Origin: Neonectria sp. B-13
Lineage: Eukaryota; Ascomycota; Sordariomycetes; Hypocreales; Nectriaceae
Assembly (NCBI GenBank): GCA_002682825.1
Contig: NOKP01000015.1
Span: forward strand, 930,001-994,000
Direction: 5' to 3'
Length of the DNA stretch: 64,000 bases
The position numbers and the translations under genes are program-made. The number at the start of each line of letters is the position of its first letter. The first letter of the stretch is position 1. A model generated the notes under the pieces. It was given only the letters and a program-made list of their open reading frames with translations. It was not told where the DNA came from and ran no database searches. Below are positions 12,084-22,741 of the stretch, piece by piece.

Positions 12084-14063
12084 CCAAAGGCAAAGCTCCC
12101 GCAAGAGGCAATGATGCGGGCATGGAGCCGCATTGGGGATTTGTAATGGGCCGTCGGACTCCAGCCGGCTTAGAAATCCAGAAACACGAAACCCAACCAC
12201 CAGTCCGCAAGCCACACAACCCCCAACTGGCACTTCCATGCTAGGTCGGTGACACTGCAAACACGGCCATTGTGTCTGACCAGCAGCGCACTGTACCGCG
12301 CAGTAGCAAACCAATTCCCCGCGGTGAGCTTCTCGAGCAGCAGCTTCATGACGATAATCACGTCATGGAAACCGATTGGGGAAGCCCCCCGGCGTCTCCT
12401 TGCAGCTTCTCCGGAATACGCGGTGGAGCTCGGCAGTTCCGTCCCGTTTAGGTTAAGAGTTCAGCCCACACCCCGCCATTGGCTTCGAGCGTGTCTTGGA
12501 GCTGCTAATTCCTTGATGCCAAGCGGCTTCCTGGCATGTCAGCACCTTGAATAAACGTCGTGGATTTATTAGGGAGCACATGATTATACCTGTAGTAGAT
12601 TCTTGATGTCCCACGCCGAGAAGCACATGATTTCACTCAGTAGGAACAAATGCGATCCGCAAAAATTCCGGTATAGGTCTTACTACCAGTACCTAGCTAG
12701 GTTGTCTAGGAGAGTGGCAGCCGGCATCTCCAAAGCCATCCTACCAGGTAGGTTTCAGTGATGTAGCCGAAAACCGGCTGAGTATTGTCGAGGAGTGCCC
12801 TTAGACCGAGTAAGTACCATCCATGAAGCATCTCAATGGCTTCAACATAAGCTCAACAAGTGCATTTAGTAGGAGTGTCGGATCTAGTGTATTTCATCGG
12901 TTCGCTCTGCGATACCCATGTCTAAGATTTATGTGCGGCTTTTCAAAGCAGCTATATGTAACAGAGATTGAGGATCGTTCAAGCTTTTATCTCTTGGATG
13001 GGCTTGAGTAGTAAATAACTGGTTGCTAGGGTCTATCAAGCCTCTGATAAATAGCCTTCTGGTGTAAACTGTAAGCATCCAGGACTGCCTTTGCCAAGTC
13101 TGAGGTTGATCGTCGTCTAACTACCAAACAAATTAGTAAAAAAGAAAGAAAGACAGGGCACTGTGTTTTCCCCAGCTCGTTTGGAAGACTCTGATTTGCT
13201 GTGACTGCATAGAGACGTACGGGAGTGGTATTATATTGACTCGCAGCCTCCTCACAGTTACCCTTGGAACCGGGGCAATGCTTCTATGCTTTGCACACGA
13301 GTGTAACATAATCTCCCGTGGTTCTGAGATGGTGAGATGGTGACTCAATGATAAGCTGATCTGATTGTACGAGACCTCCGTCTGCATCCCTCAATAGCTT
13401 GTTTGTGAAAGAGATAATACTCAATGGCATATGGGTCCAATATATCCCACTGGGCCCAATACACTATTCTGTTCTGCTCATGGGTACCCATGGGCTGGCA
13501 AAGCTTGGTGTGCTGTAGGTATTCAATGTAAGCCTACATTCTAGGGCAGTGGTTTTGGTGCACAGACTTCTTATCTTCCGCCATTACACTCCCAAAGAAC
13601 TCTGGTGTATTCATTTAGGGTCTTCGAGCAGTCAGCCTTGTGGATAAGACGTTTCCTCCATGGAAGTTGCATCGTTACATCATTGTCAAGTTGGATCGCG
13701 CTAGGGCGGACTCGCCCGAAACAACCCCACGGCATGTTTCATCTATCATCCAGCAAGAACGTGCCACGCGACATTGAATGGCATGTCAAATTAGAAACTA
13801 GAGCCGCATACGGACCACTTAATCGGTAAGAGAATCTTGATTTCGTCTGAAGACCTGATTGGCAGATTTGTTGTGTCAATCCAACGGTCAGGGAGAATGA
13901 CGTCACAGCCTCTGCTAAAAAACCAAGTTCTGTCATCCAAGGGCCAAATCTGGGAACACTCGAGTCCTAATCAAGGCCACGACCTTTCAAGGGTGCCATG
14001 AAAATGACGGTGTGCTGCAAGGTTAATTTAGTGATGTTGCTAATTCTGTCACTTTTCTGTACC
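12084..14063. other. Intergenic between GST and GH128 genes
   Basis: About 2 kb without a supported gene. It serves as promoter space for two divergent genes. From about 12540 the sequence looks more AT-rich than the flanks, and only short open frames occur. No transposon hallmark is recognisable. Confidence 0.45.
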
Positions 14064-14074
14064 TTATATATATG
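14064..14074 (+). promoter_or_regulatory. TATA box of the GH128 gene
   Basis: TTATATATATG lies about 71-108 bp before the candidate start codons at 14145 and 14172. It sits inside the extended open frame that begins at 13998, which shows that the extension is not translated. Confidence 0.6.
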
Positions 14075-14171
14075 TGCCCACTCGTTACTCAAACAAAGCT
14101 ACTTGAATACATTATCCACATCAACAATTAAACATCATTATTCCATGCGCAGGTCGCATCTTACAGTACCA

Positions 14172-15143
14172 ATGTCAAATTACAGAAGGATAGCTGGGCA
14201 CTGGGCCCTTTTCAGTCTTTTTGCCTCAGCGGTTAACAGTGTTTCTGACTTATCATCGTCAAAACGCGGGCTGGCCTTCAATGGAGACGACCACGACTCC
14301 GATGTCGAGCTATTGATCTCCGAAAACTCAACCATCGCGTGGTACTACACCTGGTCACTATGGCCGTCAGAAAAAATCGGCAACTCGACTCCCTTTGTGC
14401 CGCTTATACACGGACTGGACGATGCCTCGGACTCGGAACTTGTGTCTCGGCTGAATAGCCTCCCGACATCCTCGACCCATTTGCTCTCCTTCAACGAGCC
14501 AGACGGCGAGACCGATACTGGAGGCAGCTCCATCTCTCCTGAAAAAGCTGCCCACTCTTACATGTCCAACATTGCCCCCTTGAGAAAATCCACCAAATCT
14601 CGGTCGCGGAAGTGGGCCATTAGTTATCCCTCCGTCACTGGGTCGAGCCAAGGCCTCGACTGGCTGAGCAGCTTCAACGAGACCTGCTACGAGATATCCG
14701 ACCAGGGCTGCCCCATGGATTTTGTAGCCGTGCATTGGTACGGCGATTATTCGGGACTCAAGACCTGGCTCGAGCAGCTCCGTGAATTCTACAACGGAAC
14801 AGACTCGGACACTCCCTTCTGGATCACCGAGATGGCGTTGCCAAAACAGGATACAGACGAGACGGTTGCAATGATGAACGAGAGTATAAAGTATCTAGAT
14901 AGTCTCGACTACGTTGAGGGCTATGCATGGTTTGGGGCATTCCGCGCTGACGAAGCGAATGAATGGGCCGGGGACAGCGTTTCGCTTTTCGATGACGACG
15001 GAGGCTTGACTGAACTCGGGGCTTTGTATCTTGGTGGCGAGGAGAGGGGTTTCAAGGAGGGAGAGTCTATGGGTTTCCACTGGTCGCCGCCACGTACCCT
15101 CATGCTGGGTCTCTTCGTTTTGGCGGTTGGGTTGGTGTTGTAG
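14172..15143 (+). CDS. GH128 family glycosidase, secreted, probably GPI-anchored
   Basis: A single exon of 323 residues. The start at 14172 puts a typical signal peptide (about residues 1-23) at the N terminus; an in-frame ATG at 14145 is possible and the open frame extends further upstream but past the TATA box. The sequence matches the Asl1-like GH128 (beta-1,3-glucanase) catalytic domain: W60-S-L-W in the early strand, E109 in the FNEPD motif as likely acid/base, the VAVHWYGD motif near 185-192, and E220 in WITEMA as likely nucleophile. The last 15 residues are strongly hydrophobic without a charged tail, as in GPI-attachment signals. Family knowledge suggests action on beta-1,3-glucan in the cell wall. 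Several NxS/T sites are present. Confidence 0.88.
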   Translation: MSNYRRIAGHWALFSLFASAVNSVSDLSSSKRGLAFNGDDHDSDVELLISENSTIAWYYTWSLWPSEKIGNSTPFVPLIHGLDDASDSELVSRLNSLPTSSTHLLSFNEPDGETDTGGSSISPEKAAHSYMSNIAPLRKSTKSRSRKWAISYPSVTGSSQGLDWLSSFNETCYEISDQGCPMDFVAVHWYGDYSGLKTWLEQLREFYNGTDSDTPFWITEMALPKQDTDETVAMMNESIKYLDSLDYVEGYAWFGAFRADEANEWAGDSVSLFDDDGGLTELGALYLGGEERGFKEGESMGFHWSPPRTLMLGLFVLAVGLVL

Positions 15144-15203
15144 AGCAGAATCATGACTTCAAGCGTATGTTTCCATATATCAAATACACTAGATTTACTG
15201 TTC

Positions 15204-17602
15204 TTACTCCGCCAGAAACGGTGTCAGGTTCGCATCCGTATACGCATTCATCTGCATGTCGAAAGGATCCAAAGGAAACGTCAGATCTCCGTCCTCGAAT
15301 GAAGCGCCGGCCGGGTTCGACAAAGTGTACGGCACAAGGCTGTCTCCAAAAAATTGGGTAGAGCCTAGTAGGTCCCTCCCAGGATATCCAACACTCTGCT
15401 CATTCTGACCAGGCATGGGAAACGGCCAGGTCTCGCTGCCTGTGCCCGCGTCAGAGGCCGTTGCTGCCAACGCCTCATCCGGGATGAACTGGCTTGGGTT
15501 CACCGCTGGATCTATCTCCTCTTCGTCCTCGGGCGCGAATGCATACTTGGACCGTCGGTGTAGCTTCTCCTGGGTTCTGAGAGCCCCCGGAGGTGGTCTG
15601 GAGACAGTTAGCTTGGTTAAAAATGGGTAAAATGGGTGGAACGGGTGACGTACGGGGTATCTGATGATTGAGTCCGCACCCCCAAACGAGGAATCAGCTT
15701 CTCGACATCGGCAACCTGGATCGTCAGCATAAAAGCCCTTGGTAAGGAGATGGCAACTCACACATCGATCGACCCATTCACATCTGTCGCTTCGAGATGC
15801 AATGGACAACGCCTCGTCGAGTTTCTGCTTTAGCTGAGGCAGTGAATGGCCCCCTTCCGGCGGGAGTAGGAAGCATAGATGATCTATGATCTTGGTACAT
15901 TGATACAGGGCAATCGCCAATGTCCCACCTTGTACGGGGTGGCGCATCTCCGAATGGTGAATCTGAGACCAAAACTCACAACACCAGACGGCACTCTCCA
16001 AGCACTTCTGCTGGCAATAATCGATGTATGTCTGTGGTGTTTGTTCCATCGCTTCTGTTGATACGGATTCCCGAATGCCCGGAATCAGAAAACGAAACAG
16101 GTCACAACGGCAGAGGTATAGAAACGTGTGGAGGACGATGTACCCACGTGCGTCCTCGGAGTGGCACATAATCATTAGTCTGTTGGCGTCAAGTTGCAAC
16201 GCTTCCGGTAGAGAAGTCTTGAACAAAATCAGCTCCTGGTCGAGTGAATGTAGCTGCTCTCTACTATCGAATGGGCTGGAGCCGTTGAGTATGACGCGTC
16301 TAGTATATCTGGACGGCATTAATAGTAGCACATAAGCTTTGAGAAGCACCTCTAACCTTAGGATTCTGTCACGAAAATCAAACATCTTCATCAGAGCGGC
16401 GAGCACGTTCATATCTGCACCACTCTCAACCTTGTCGTGCAGGAAAGGTACCGTTGACCTGAGCCCAAGCTGAAAGTTATGGTGACTGTTGGGAAGCCTC
16501 ATATGGAGTCTGTCTGTGGGACAGACAGTCAGATCCTCAATACCTCCAGAGAATACCTTGTCAAGTCTGTAAATGGACCACATCACCCGACGAAGACACT
16601 CTTGTGTGACAGCATCCACCGCAGGTCTCTCATAGTTGAGGCGCTTTGTAAAAGCAACCCTTGCTGCAATGGAGAGGAGGACCCATACATCCCCAGTGAA
16701 CTTTTGGTTGGACCGGAATTGAATGACAATTACTAGAGCCTGGAGATTGGGAATGGTGATGTCGCCTATCTGGGTGACTAGGTCACGCTGTACCTCGTCT
16801 ATCCATAAACGAGGACCAAGGTTGGCATCGTGCGGGGACATCAAGCAGAGACCTGAGGCGCAGATGGCTTTGAGGAGGTTTCCTTTTAGGTTTCCTCGAC
16901 TCCATTCCGCAAGGACAGTTGCTCTGTGGAGGAAGAGACAGTCTAGAAAGTCGGTTTTGTCAAAGTACGTGTGGATGTAATTTCGAATGGCATCTTTATG
17001 TTCCAGCTCAAACGCACTGATAATTAGTTAGCATGCTGCCCTCTCGTGTAAACCTGCATACATACCGCGCTACTTCGTCTCCCGGACTCGTCGACGTTGC
17101 CGGCAACTGAATAGACTCTTCGCGCTCTGTTGAAGCACTGGCGGGTGACACAAGAGCTCCTCGGGGCATATCTGCTCGTACTGAGGCTCTCTGGCCTGGA
17201 AAACGACAATCCTGGCCATGAGACTCGCACCGCCGACATGGATAACTCCCGGAACACTTAGCTTTGGTAGTTCGACACAATGTGCAAGCCTGTGGTGTGC
17301 GTCGCCGTCTCGTTCCCGCCTGAGTAAGCTCTTGTGAGAAATCATCGTCCTCGGGCAGGGCAGCTCTGTTGACCGTCACAGATACATAGCTGCAGGCAAA
17401 TTCGAGGCGCTCGCATCGCAAACATCCAGATGCTCGACGATCACACTTGACCTACACGATTCTCGTTAACACGACCCCACCCCGATTCAACCCTCTCAGA
17501 GTCGCCAACCTTTCGGGCACGGCATTGCCTGCACGCGAGCCGCTTACCCGGCGACCCGGCTATCTGGATCTGGGGAAGCGCTTCGCTGTTTTCTGGAGCC
17601 AT
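15204..17602 (-). CDS. Transcription factor with two Zn2Cys6 clusters
   Basis: Five exons: 17602-17510, 17451-17066, 17016-15762, 15715-15654 and 15597-15204, giving 729 residues. Upstream of 17602 the frame is open but has no ATG, so the start is MAPENSE. Two complete binuclear clusters lie in tandem: C24-x2-C27-x6-C34-x6-C41-x2-C44-x6-C51 and C87-x2-C90-x6-C97-x5-C103-x2-C106-x6-C113. The middle (about 150-480) has the helical look of the fungal transcription-factor domain, and the C terminus is acidic and Pro-rich. The last two introns are 46 and 56 bp; they sum to 102, so a naive frame reads straight through them and gives wrong residues in between. Spliced, that part reads as a heptad-like VADVEKLIPRLGV. 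The gene is divergent from the sulfatase and may regulate it. Confidence 0.88.
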
Positions 17603-17714
17603 GTCTCTGTAGTCTTGGCCGAGGGCGAGATCCGGGGCAGTTGGAAAGTTCCCGGGAGTTTTGCGGGGGCGGATCTCGTTATGAATGCGCGTCAACCTAT
17701 CACGTCATTCTGGT

Positions 17715-17763
17715 GCGGATGGTGTCGGACGACATCCGGTGTTAGTTCCCGGTACGAGATCCG
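17715..17763. promoter_or_regulatory. Paired CGG/CCG triplets in divergent promoter
   Basis: Within the 299 bp between the two start codons are inverted CGG triplets: CGG-N7-CCG at 17726-17738 and CGG-N8-CCG at 17750-17763, with another CGG at 17716. Zn2Cys6 proteins typically bind spaced CGG pairs. These are candidate operators for the adjacent regulator; binding is inferred, not shown. Confidence 0.4.
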
Positions 17764-17816
17764 GCGCTGTGAAAAGGACATCAGAAAAGGCGACGTTCAG
17801 GAATTTCAAAGAGCAC

Positions 17817-17837
17817 ATAAAATATAACATAAAATAT
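17817..17837 (+). promoter_or_regulatory. TATA-like AT stretch of the sulfatase gene
   Basis: Two ATAAAATAT-type elements in tandem lie 65-85 bp before the sulfatase start codon, the expected place for a fungal TATA element. Confidence 0.45.
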
Positions 17838-17901
17838 GCCACGGTTTAAGTGCCGATGCCCATTGTGAATCCAGCACCACAACCTCGGTTCTCGGAACAA
17901 A

Positions 17902-19476
17902 ATGCCTTCACATCAGCTTCCAGTCAAACCATTGCCCCTTAAAGTCGACTCCAAAAATGGAGGCGACCGTCCGAACTACATTATTTTCATGCCGGATCAG
18001 CTACGATATGACTCTCTCGGATGCACAGCTGGTCCCGACTCCCCCCCTATTCAGACGCCCAACATCGATGCATTTGCCGCCCGTGGAAGCCTCTTCACCA
18101 ATTGCTTCACCCAAGCCTCCGTTTGCTCGCAGTCGCGATGCAGCATGTTCACGGGGACATATCCGCATGTCAGTGGGCACCGCAGTCTCGAAAACCTCAT
18201 CAAACCATGGGAACCCAACATCTTCCGCAGTCTTAAGGAGTCTGGATACCACGTGGCGTGCCTTGCGCCGCGCGGCGACACCTTTGCGCCAAAAGTGACC
18301 GAGCTGAGTGTGACCGAATACGGCTTTCTCGAGACGCCAGAGTATGTTCCCAACTTTTCGGGGGGAGGTAGGGAGAAGGATGAGAGCATTTGGGGCCGAC
18401 TGTTCTATCGAGGACTACGAGATGCGGACCAAGCATTCGATTACGACGAGGCTGTGGTGAGATCAGCCCTCACCTGGCTCGACTGTCCTCCTACAGATAA
18501 GCCTTGGGTGCTTTTCATGCCTTTGATCTTCCCTCACTGTCCATTCCAAGTGGAAGAGCCCTACTTCTCCATGTATAACCGTGCAGACATCTCTGGAATC
18601 GACGCCGCTCCGGAGAAGAGGACGGGTTATGAGCCGCGGTACATGAAGTCAATCCGCGAGCGCTACGGAACAAGCCGTGCCACGGATGAGATTTGGAGAG
18701 AAATCAAAGCCACCTATTACGGTATGATTTCTCGTCTCGACGATCAGTTTGGACGCGTCATGAAGCGCGTAGATGAGTTGGGACTCTGGAAGGATACCGT
18801 TACTATGTTCTTTACGGATCACGGCGAGTATCTAGGAGATCATGGCCTCATCGAAAAGTGGCCATCCGGACTGTCAGAAACTCTGGTTCATGAACCACTT
18901 ATCATCGGTGGTGCCGGGTTGCCTGAGGGAAAGAAGATCCATCCCATGACAGAAATGGTGGATCTGGTCCCAACCATGCTGGAAATTTCTGGTGTTGGGG
19001 AGACATTTGCGCACAACGGCCTTTCTTGGGTTCCCTTGCTGTGCAGCGATGCCACAGAGCACAAGAAGTACGCATTCTCCGAAGGCGGCTTTCTTACCTC
19101 GGAAGAGCCCTTGTTAGAGCAGGCCCCATACCCATACGATCTAAAAGCCGGCCTGCAACACGAAGATACAGCACTTGCAGGCAAGGCGATATCGTTGCGT
19201 GACGAAACATGGACATATGTGTACCGGCTATACGAGCCGGCCGAGTTGTATCATCGGCAAAACGATCCGTGTGAGCTGCACAATCTGGCTCGAGACGATG
19301 CACACAAGACGATTGTTGATCAACTGGAAAAGGTCATTCTTAAATGGCTGCTGGAAGGAGCAGATGTCATGCCATGGACACCTGACCCCCGTTTTCCAGA
19401 GGTTGATCTAAAGAGCCCGAGAGAGCAAATGGAGGAAAGACTTAAGCAAGTGCATGGTAGTAAAAATGGTACATGA
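17902..19476 (+). CDS. Sulfatase (S1 family-like), intronless
   Basis: A single exon of 524 residues. The alkaline-phosphatase-superfamily sulfatase fold is indicated by the MPDQLRYDSLGC start (metal ligands D32 and Q33), the nucleophile motif at C75-S-Q-S-R79 followed by CSMFTG, and the FTDHGEYLGDHG metal-binding loop at about 304-315. The canonical formylglycine motif is C-x-P-x-R; here Q replaces P, which may be a subfamily feature. No signal peptide is seen, so the enzyme is probably intracellular, hydrolysing imported organosulfates to sulfate and alcohol. It is intronless while most neighbours have introns, which is compatible with transfer from bacteria but does not prove it. It shares a promoter region with the double-cluster regulator. 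Substrate unknown; choline sulfatase and phosphonate hydrolase relatives are alternatives. Confidence 0.87.
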   Translation: MPSHQLPVKPLPLKVDSKNGGDRPNYIIFMPDQLRYDSLGCTAGPDSPPIQTPNIDAFAARGSLFTNCFTQASVCSQSRCSMFTGTYPHVSGHRSLENLIKPWEPNIFRSLKESGYHVACLAPRGDTFAPKVTELSVTEYGFLETPEYVPNFSGGGREKDESIWGRLFYRGLRDADQAFDYDEAVVRSALTWLDCPPTDKPWVLFMPLIFPHCPFQVEEPYFSMYNRADISGIDAAPEKRTGYEPRYMKSIRERYGTSRATDEIWREIKATYYGMISRLDDQFGRVMKRVDELGLWKDTVTMFFTDHGEYLGDHGLIEKWPSGLSETLVHEPLIIGGAGLPEGKKIHPMTEMVDLVPTMLEISGVGETFAHNGLSWVPLLCSDATEHKKYAFSEGGFLTSEEPLLEQAPYPYDLKAGLQHEDTALAGKAISLRDETWTYVYRLYEPAELYHRQNDPCELHNLARDDAHKTIVDQLEKVILKWLLEGADVMPWTPDPRFPEVDLKSPREQMEERLKQVHGSKNGT

Positions 19477-19536
19477 TAATCATCTATCGCTATTATATTG
19501 TCTAAGTCTATTTAAAATCGAACCAACACGCTGAAC

Positions 19537-20408
19537 CTAAATCTTTTGGAGGTAAATGTAAGAAAAGAACCAGTCAAGCTGCAGTCCGCTCGCATGGAAC
19601 TGGATCGAGAAGTCGCCCTCTCCCGCATCAACTGCGCGCACCGTAAACTCAGGGGAGAAAGTGGACCACCCGCCCATCTTGTTGCCATTCTCAGGGCTGT
19701 ACTCGAAGATGATCTCGTCGTTCGTGGAGACGTAGAACGACAGAAGGCTCAGGTCGGTTTCGTCGGGATGGTTTGACTTGACTTGGAATCCCAGCTTGTA
19801 GGTGGCATCGGCCTCCAGCTGGAACTTGGGCGCATAGCTGACGAGGGCGCTTCCCGAGTCTGTCGCTTCAAGAACTCTGAAGACCGTTTGGGCCTCGACG
19901 CTTTGGGTGTCGAAGAAGAAGGTATCCTCGGTATCCATGGTCATGGAAAAGTCGTCGAGGTTTTCGAGGGTGGAAAAATCAATGTCGATGAGCGCATTGT
20001 CTAGGTTGTATGTTAGTTCTGTGAACTCGAACATTTCCTATAAGTTCAAGACTTACTGGCACACTCAAAACATCCCATCTCGTACAACCTATCCCAAGAG
20101 TAGGGATCGTCAAGGTAGCCGAGGTCGGTCAGGCTGCTCGAGAAAAGCACACACCTCCCTCCCGATGTGTCTCTGTACTGAAAGGTCGTGCAACCAGCCA
20201 TTGTCCCGCAGTAGTTAGAGCACTGCTCGACGCTGAGTTGCTCGATAGCCGTGAGTCTTCCGTTTAGGTTCTTGATGTCGCCGGTGGCTCCACAGACGAG
20301 GCCATCTGGCGCAGGGTCGAAGGCGGTGCAGACTGCCGGGGCAGTGGCGGAGACGACTCCTCCAAAGGTGGAGAGGGCCAGAAGGGTAAAGGACTTGGAC
20401 GAAAACAT
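19537..20408 (-). CDS. Secreted PAN/Apple-like protein with beta-rich C-terminal domain
   Basis: Two exons, 20408-20057 and 20000-19537, encode 271 residues. The start at 20408 gives a signal peptide (MFSSKSFTLL to about residue 22). Residues about 25-115 form a cysteine-rich module with CSNYCGTMAGCTTFQY and CVLF, as in fungal PAN/Apple-like domains that bind protein or carbohydrate. From residue 118 a cysteine-free, acidic and beta-rich segment resembles a jelly-roll carbohydrate-binding module, but I cannot name a family. No catalytic motif is seen. It is convergent with the sulfatase, the two stop codons lying about 60 bp apart. A role at the cell surface or in the apoplast is an inference from the signal peptide and domain type. 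Confidence 0.8.
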
Positions 20409-20509
20409 GATGCGATGCTGGTGGAGTTGCTGAAGATAGTGAAGAGGCGAGTTGGAGAACAAGTAATGAGTTGGTGTTGATGGTGCTTTCTTCATGTCTT
20501 AGCTTGGGG

Positions 20510-20518
20510 ATATATATG
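20510..20518 (-). promoter_or_regulatory. TATA box of the PAN-like gene
   Basis: ATATATATC on the minus strand lies about 105 bp above the start codon at 20408. It also excludes most of the upstream open-frame extension as coding. Confidence 0.55.
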
Positions 20519-21817
20519 AGAGGCGCTTCCAGTCAATTCATGAGGTCGGCGACTCGGGGACTGCTGCGGCTTCCATGTGCGCCTAGTTTGCATCTACAAC
20601 ATCCCTTGTAAGCGGCGCTGGACAAGACCAATGCCACGTCCGTTTCAGACGAAATCCATGTTGCCATCACCAATCAAAACTCACGTAGCCGGGGTTTGGC
20701 TGCGCAAACGGCCGGCCGTCAGCAGCCACAGCGAGTAGCGTCAACTAACCCCGGCTGGTATTCAACTTGAACCCCAGCAACTGGCATTAGCCGCTGTAAT
20801 GATCGCCGACCTCGAGTGTTCCCCGGATCCGTGGCAGATGCATTACAGACGCCGACGGCGGACCCAAGGAGTCGGAGTTGCCGATTGGGATTTGATGTAG
20901 CCTGCCGAGAGCCAGGAATAGGTCGCTGCAGAAGCGTTTGTGATGGGGTCACCCACTTGGCGACATGACAACAGACAAAGACAACAGTCCTCGAAGCACA
21001 TTCATAAGCGGAATTGAATAGCTGCGAGTCTCAATATTCATGTCTAAATCATCTCTTGGTCTCAAGTAGCTGCGGTAGGCAAAGAGGCTTTGATGAGCTC
21101 ATGTTAAGTGTTTGTTTGGTTGTATAACAAGGGTTTAGATCTCAATCATCTCAAATTCTATAATTGTATAAGAGTACATTAACATGCCAAGAACAATTGC
21201 TTGAGAGACGAACAGCCTAGAAGGGTGAGCAGAACCCCGGTGGAGGCTAAAGGGGGCTAATGCAAAGCTGGGCTGAGCCTCACCAGGGGACCGACCAAAA
21301 GGCGGCCTCTCATGCTACACTAACACTTTCAACTAAAATATCACTTGAGATGCGTCCTGAATTCGTCTCCGCTTTGTTTCGCCTTGTTCCAGTCCCTATG
21401 GGTTGCCTATAGATGAACAGGTAAACAAACACATGGGTTAGTCAAAACTAGTATGTAGATTAAAATGTATCTAGTTGATGGGTAGACTATTCTCGTTTCA
21501 TAACTATTGCTGTAAGGCAAATATAGTTACGACAAACTATGATTCAAAGAGGGATAAAACAATCTACACACAACGCATAAGGAACTTCCCCGCTACATCT
21601 TTTTCTCCGTTTTATACAAGTTTCTCAGAATAGGCTACAGAACAAGTGCATTTCAGATCTCAGTTTGCAGGATAACCAGGCTTGTATTTTGTTCAACATC
21701 CCCATTATTCTAATTGCAGATGTGCAAGAAAATTATATTGTGCCAACCGGGGCTCGTCAACCATGACACCTCCAAACTCGTTCATCCTCCAGTAGCAGAG
21801 CTACATTTGCAGTGCTT
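20519..21817. other. Intergenic
   Basis: About 1.3 kb without a supported gene. AT-rich sequence from about 21000 to 21700 probably includes the 3' UTR of the hydrophobic secreted protein gene. I see no repeat or RNA gene here. Confidence 0.45.
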
Positions 21818-22592
21818 TTAAGCCACGTTGACGGTAACCTTGAGGCCCGAGACGAGGCCAACAATGGGGCCGAGGACAGGGGCAAGGACGCCGTTGATGA
21901 CACCCTTAAGCAGAGGACCAATCGCCGAAACCAGGCCAGGGATGATGGCGGCGACAAGACCGGTAACAATGGCCAGGAGGCTGTTCAAGATGGCGAAGAC
22001 GTTGTGCAGGACAGAGAGCAGCTGAGGGCGCAGGCCAGTGACAGCGACAATGTTCTTGACGCTGGAAATAATCACAGTGACGAGGGAGACGACGAGGCTG
22101 AGGATGCAGTCGACATCAAGGTCGGGAACACTGAGGCCAACAACGCCAGTGAGCTTGGTCACGACCTCGGTAATGGTGGCGTGGATGGCCTTGAACTGGG
22201 GGACGGCGGCATCGGCACCGGCGACCTTGGTGAGTTCGCCGCTCTTAACCTGGCTGACGATGACCTCTGAAGCCTTTGTTAGCATAACGGTGATGAATTT
22301 CATTGGAATATATCTTACCGATAGCGCCAGTCTGGTCGGTGACCTTCTCGACAAGGCCAGTGAGAAGCGAGATCAGGCCGCCAACGTCAATAGGCTCGCG
22401 CTTGGTAACACTGCCGACCGTCTCGCCAACGGGGACATCCCCGAGAGAAACAGCGTCGGTGGTGGTCTGGACAGTGTCCTTGGCACCGTTGACGATGTTC
22501 AGAGCCTTGTCGGTCGGCAGAGTCGGCACAAGGGGGGCGGCAAAGGCCGACACGGCCATGGTGGCGAGAGCGGTGAAGAAAGTGGCCTTCAT
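21818..22592 (-). CDS. Small secreted hydrophobic protein of unknown function
   Basis: Two exons, 22592-22319 and 22266-21818, encode 240 residues. A clear signal peptide (MKATFFTALATMAVSAFAA) ends near residue 19. The mature N-terminal half is moderately polar and has a dibasic KR near residue 65 (Kex2-type site). The C-terminal half (about 120-240) is an almost unbroken run of amphipathic to hydrophobic segments rich in Val, Leu, Ile, Ala and Gly, with regularly spaced Gly/Pro, ending in VTVNVA. Only one cysteine is seen in the mature part, so it is not a hydrophobin. A surface-active, membrane-interacting or HsbA-like surface-binding role is conceivable, but I do not recognise the family. 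A TATA box lies about 145 bp upstream. Confidence 0.78.
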
Positions 22593-22732
22593 TGTGAAAG
22601 AAGTGAAGTTGGGAATTGTAAAAGAGTGTATTGAGTTAAAAGTTGATAAAAAAGAATGTGGGGTGAAGGTGATGGTTGGAGGAGGAGGTGGTGAGGATAG
22701 GGATGAGAAGTGAATGAACGGACAGTAAGAGA

Positions 22733-22741
22733 CCTTTATAC
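22733..22741 (-). promoter_or_regulatory. TATA box of the hydrophobic secreted protein gene
   Basis: GTATAAAGG on the minus strand, about 141-149 bp above the ATG at 22592. Confidence 0.55.

Noticed and set aside
13998..14171. N-terminal extension of the GH128 gene
   Set aside because: It contains the TATA box and would put a second hydrophobic segment before the real signal peptide.
17603..17695. Upstream extension of the double-cluster regulator
   Set aside because: The frame is open but contains no ATG (the first codon at 17695 is TTG); the first ATG is at 17602.
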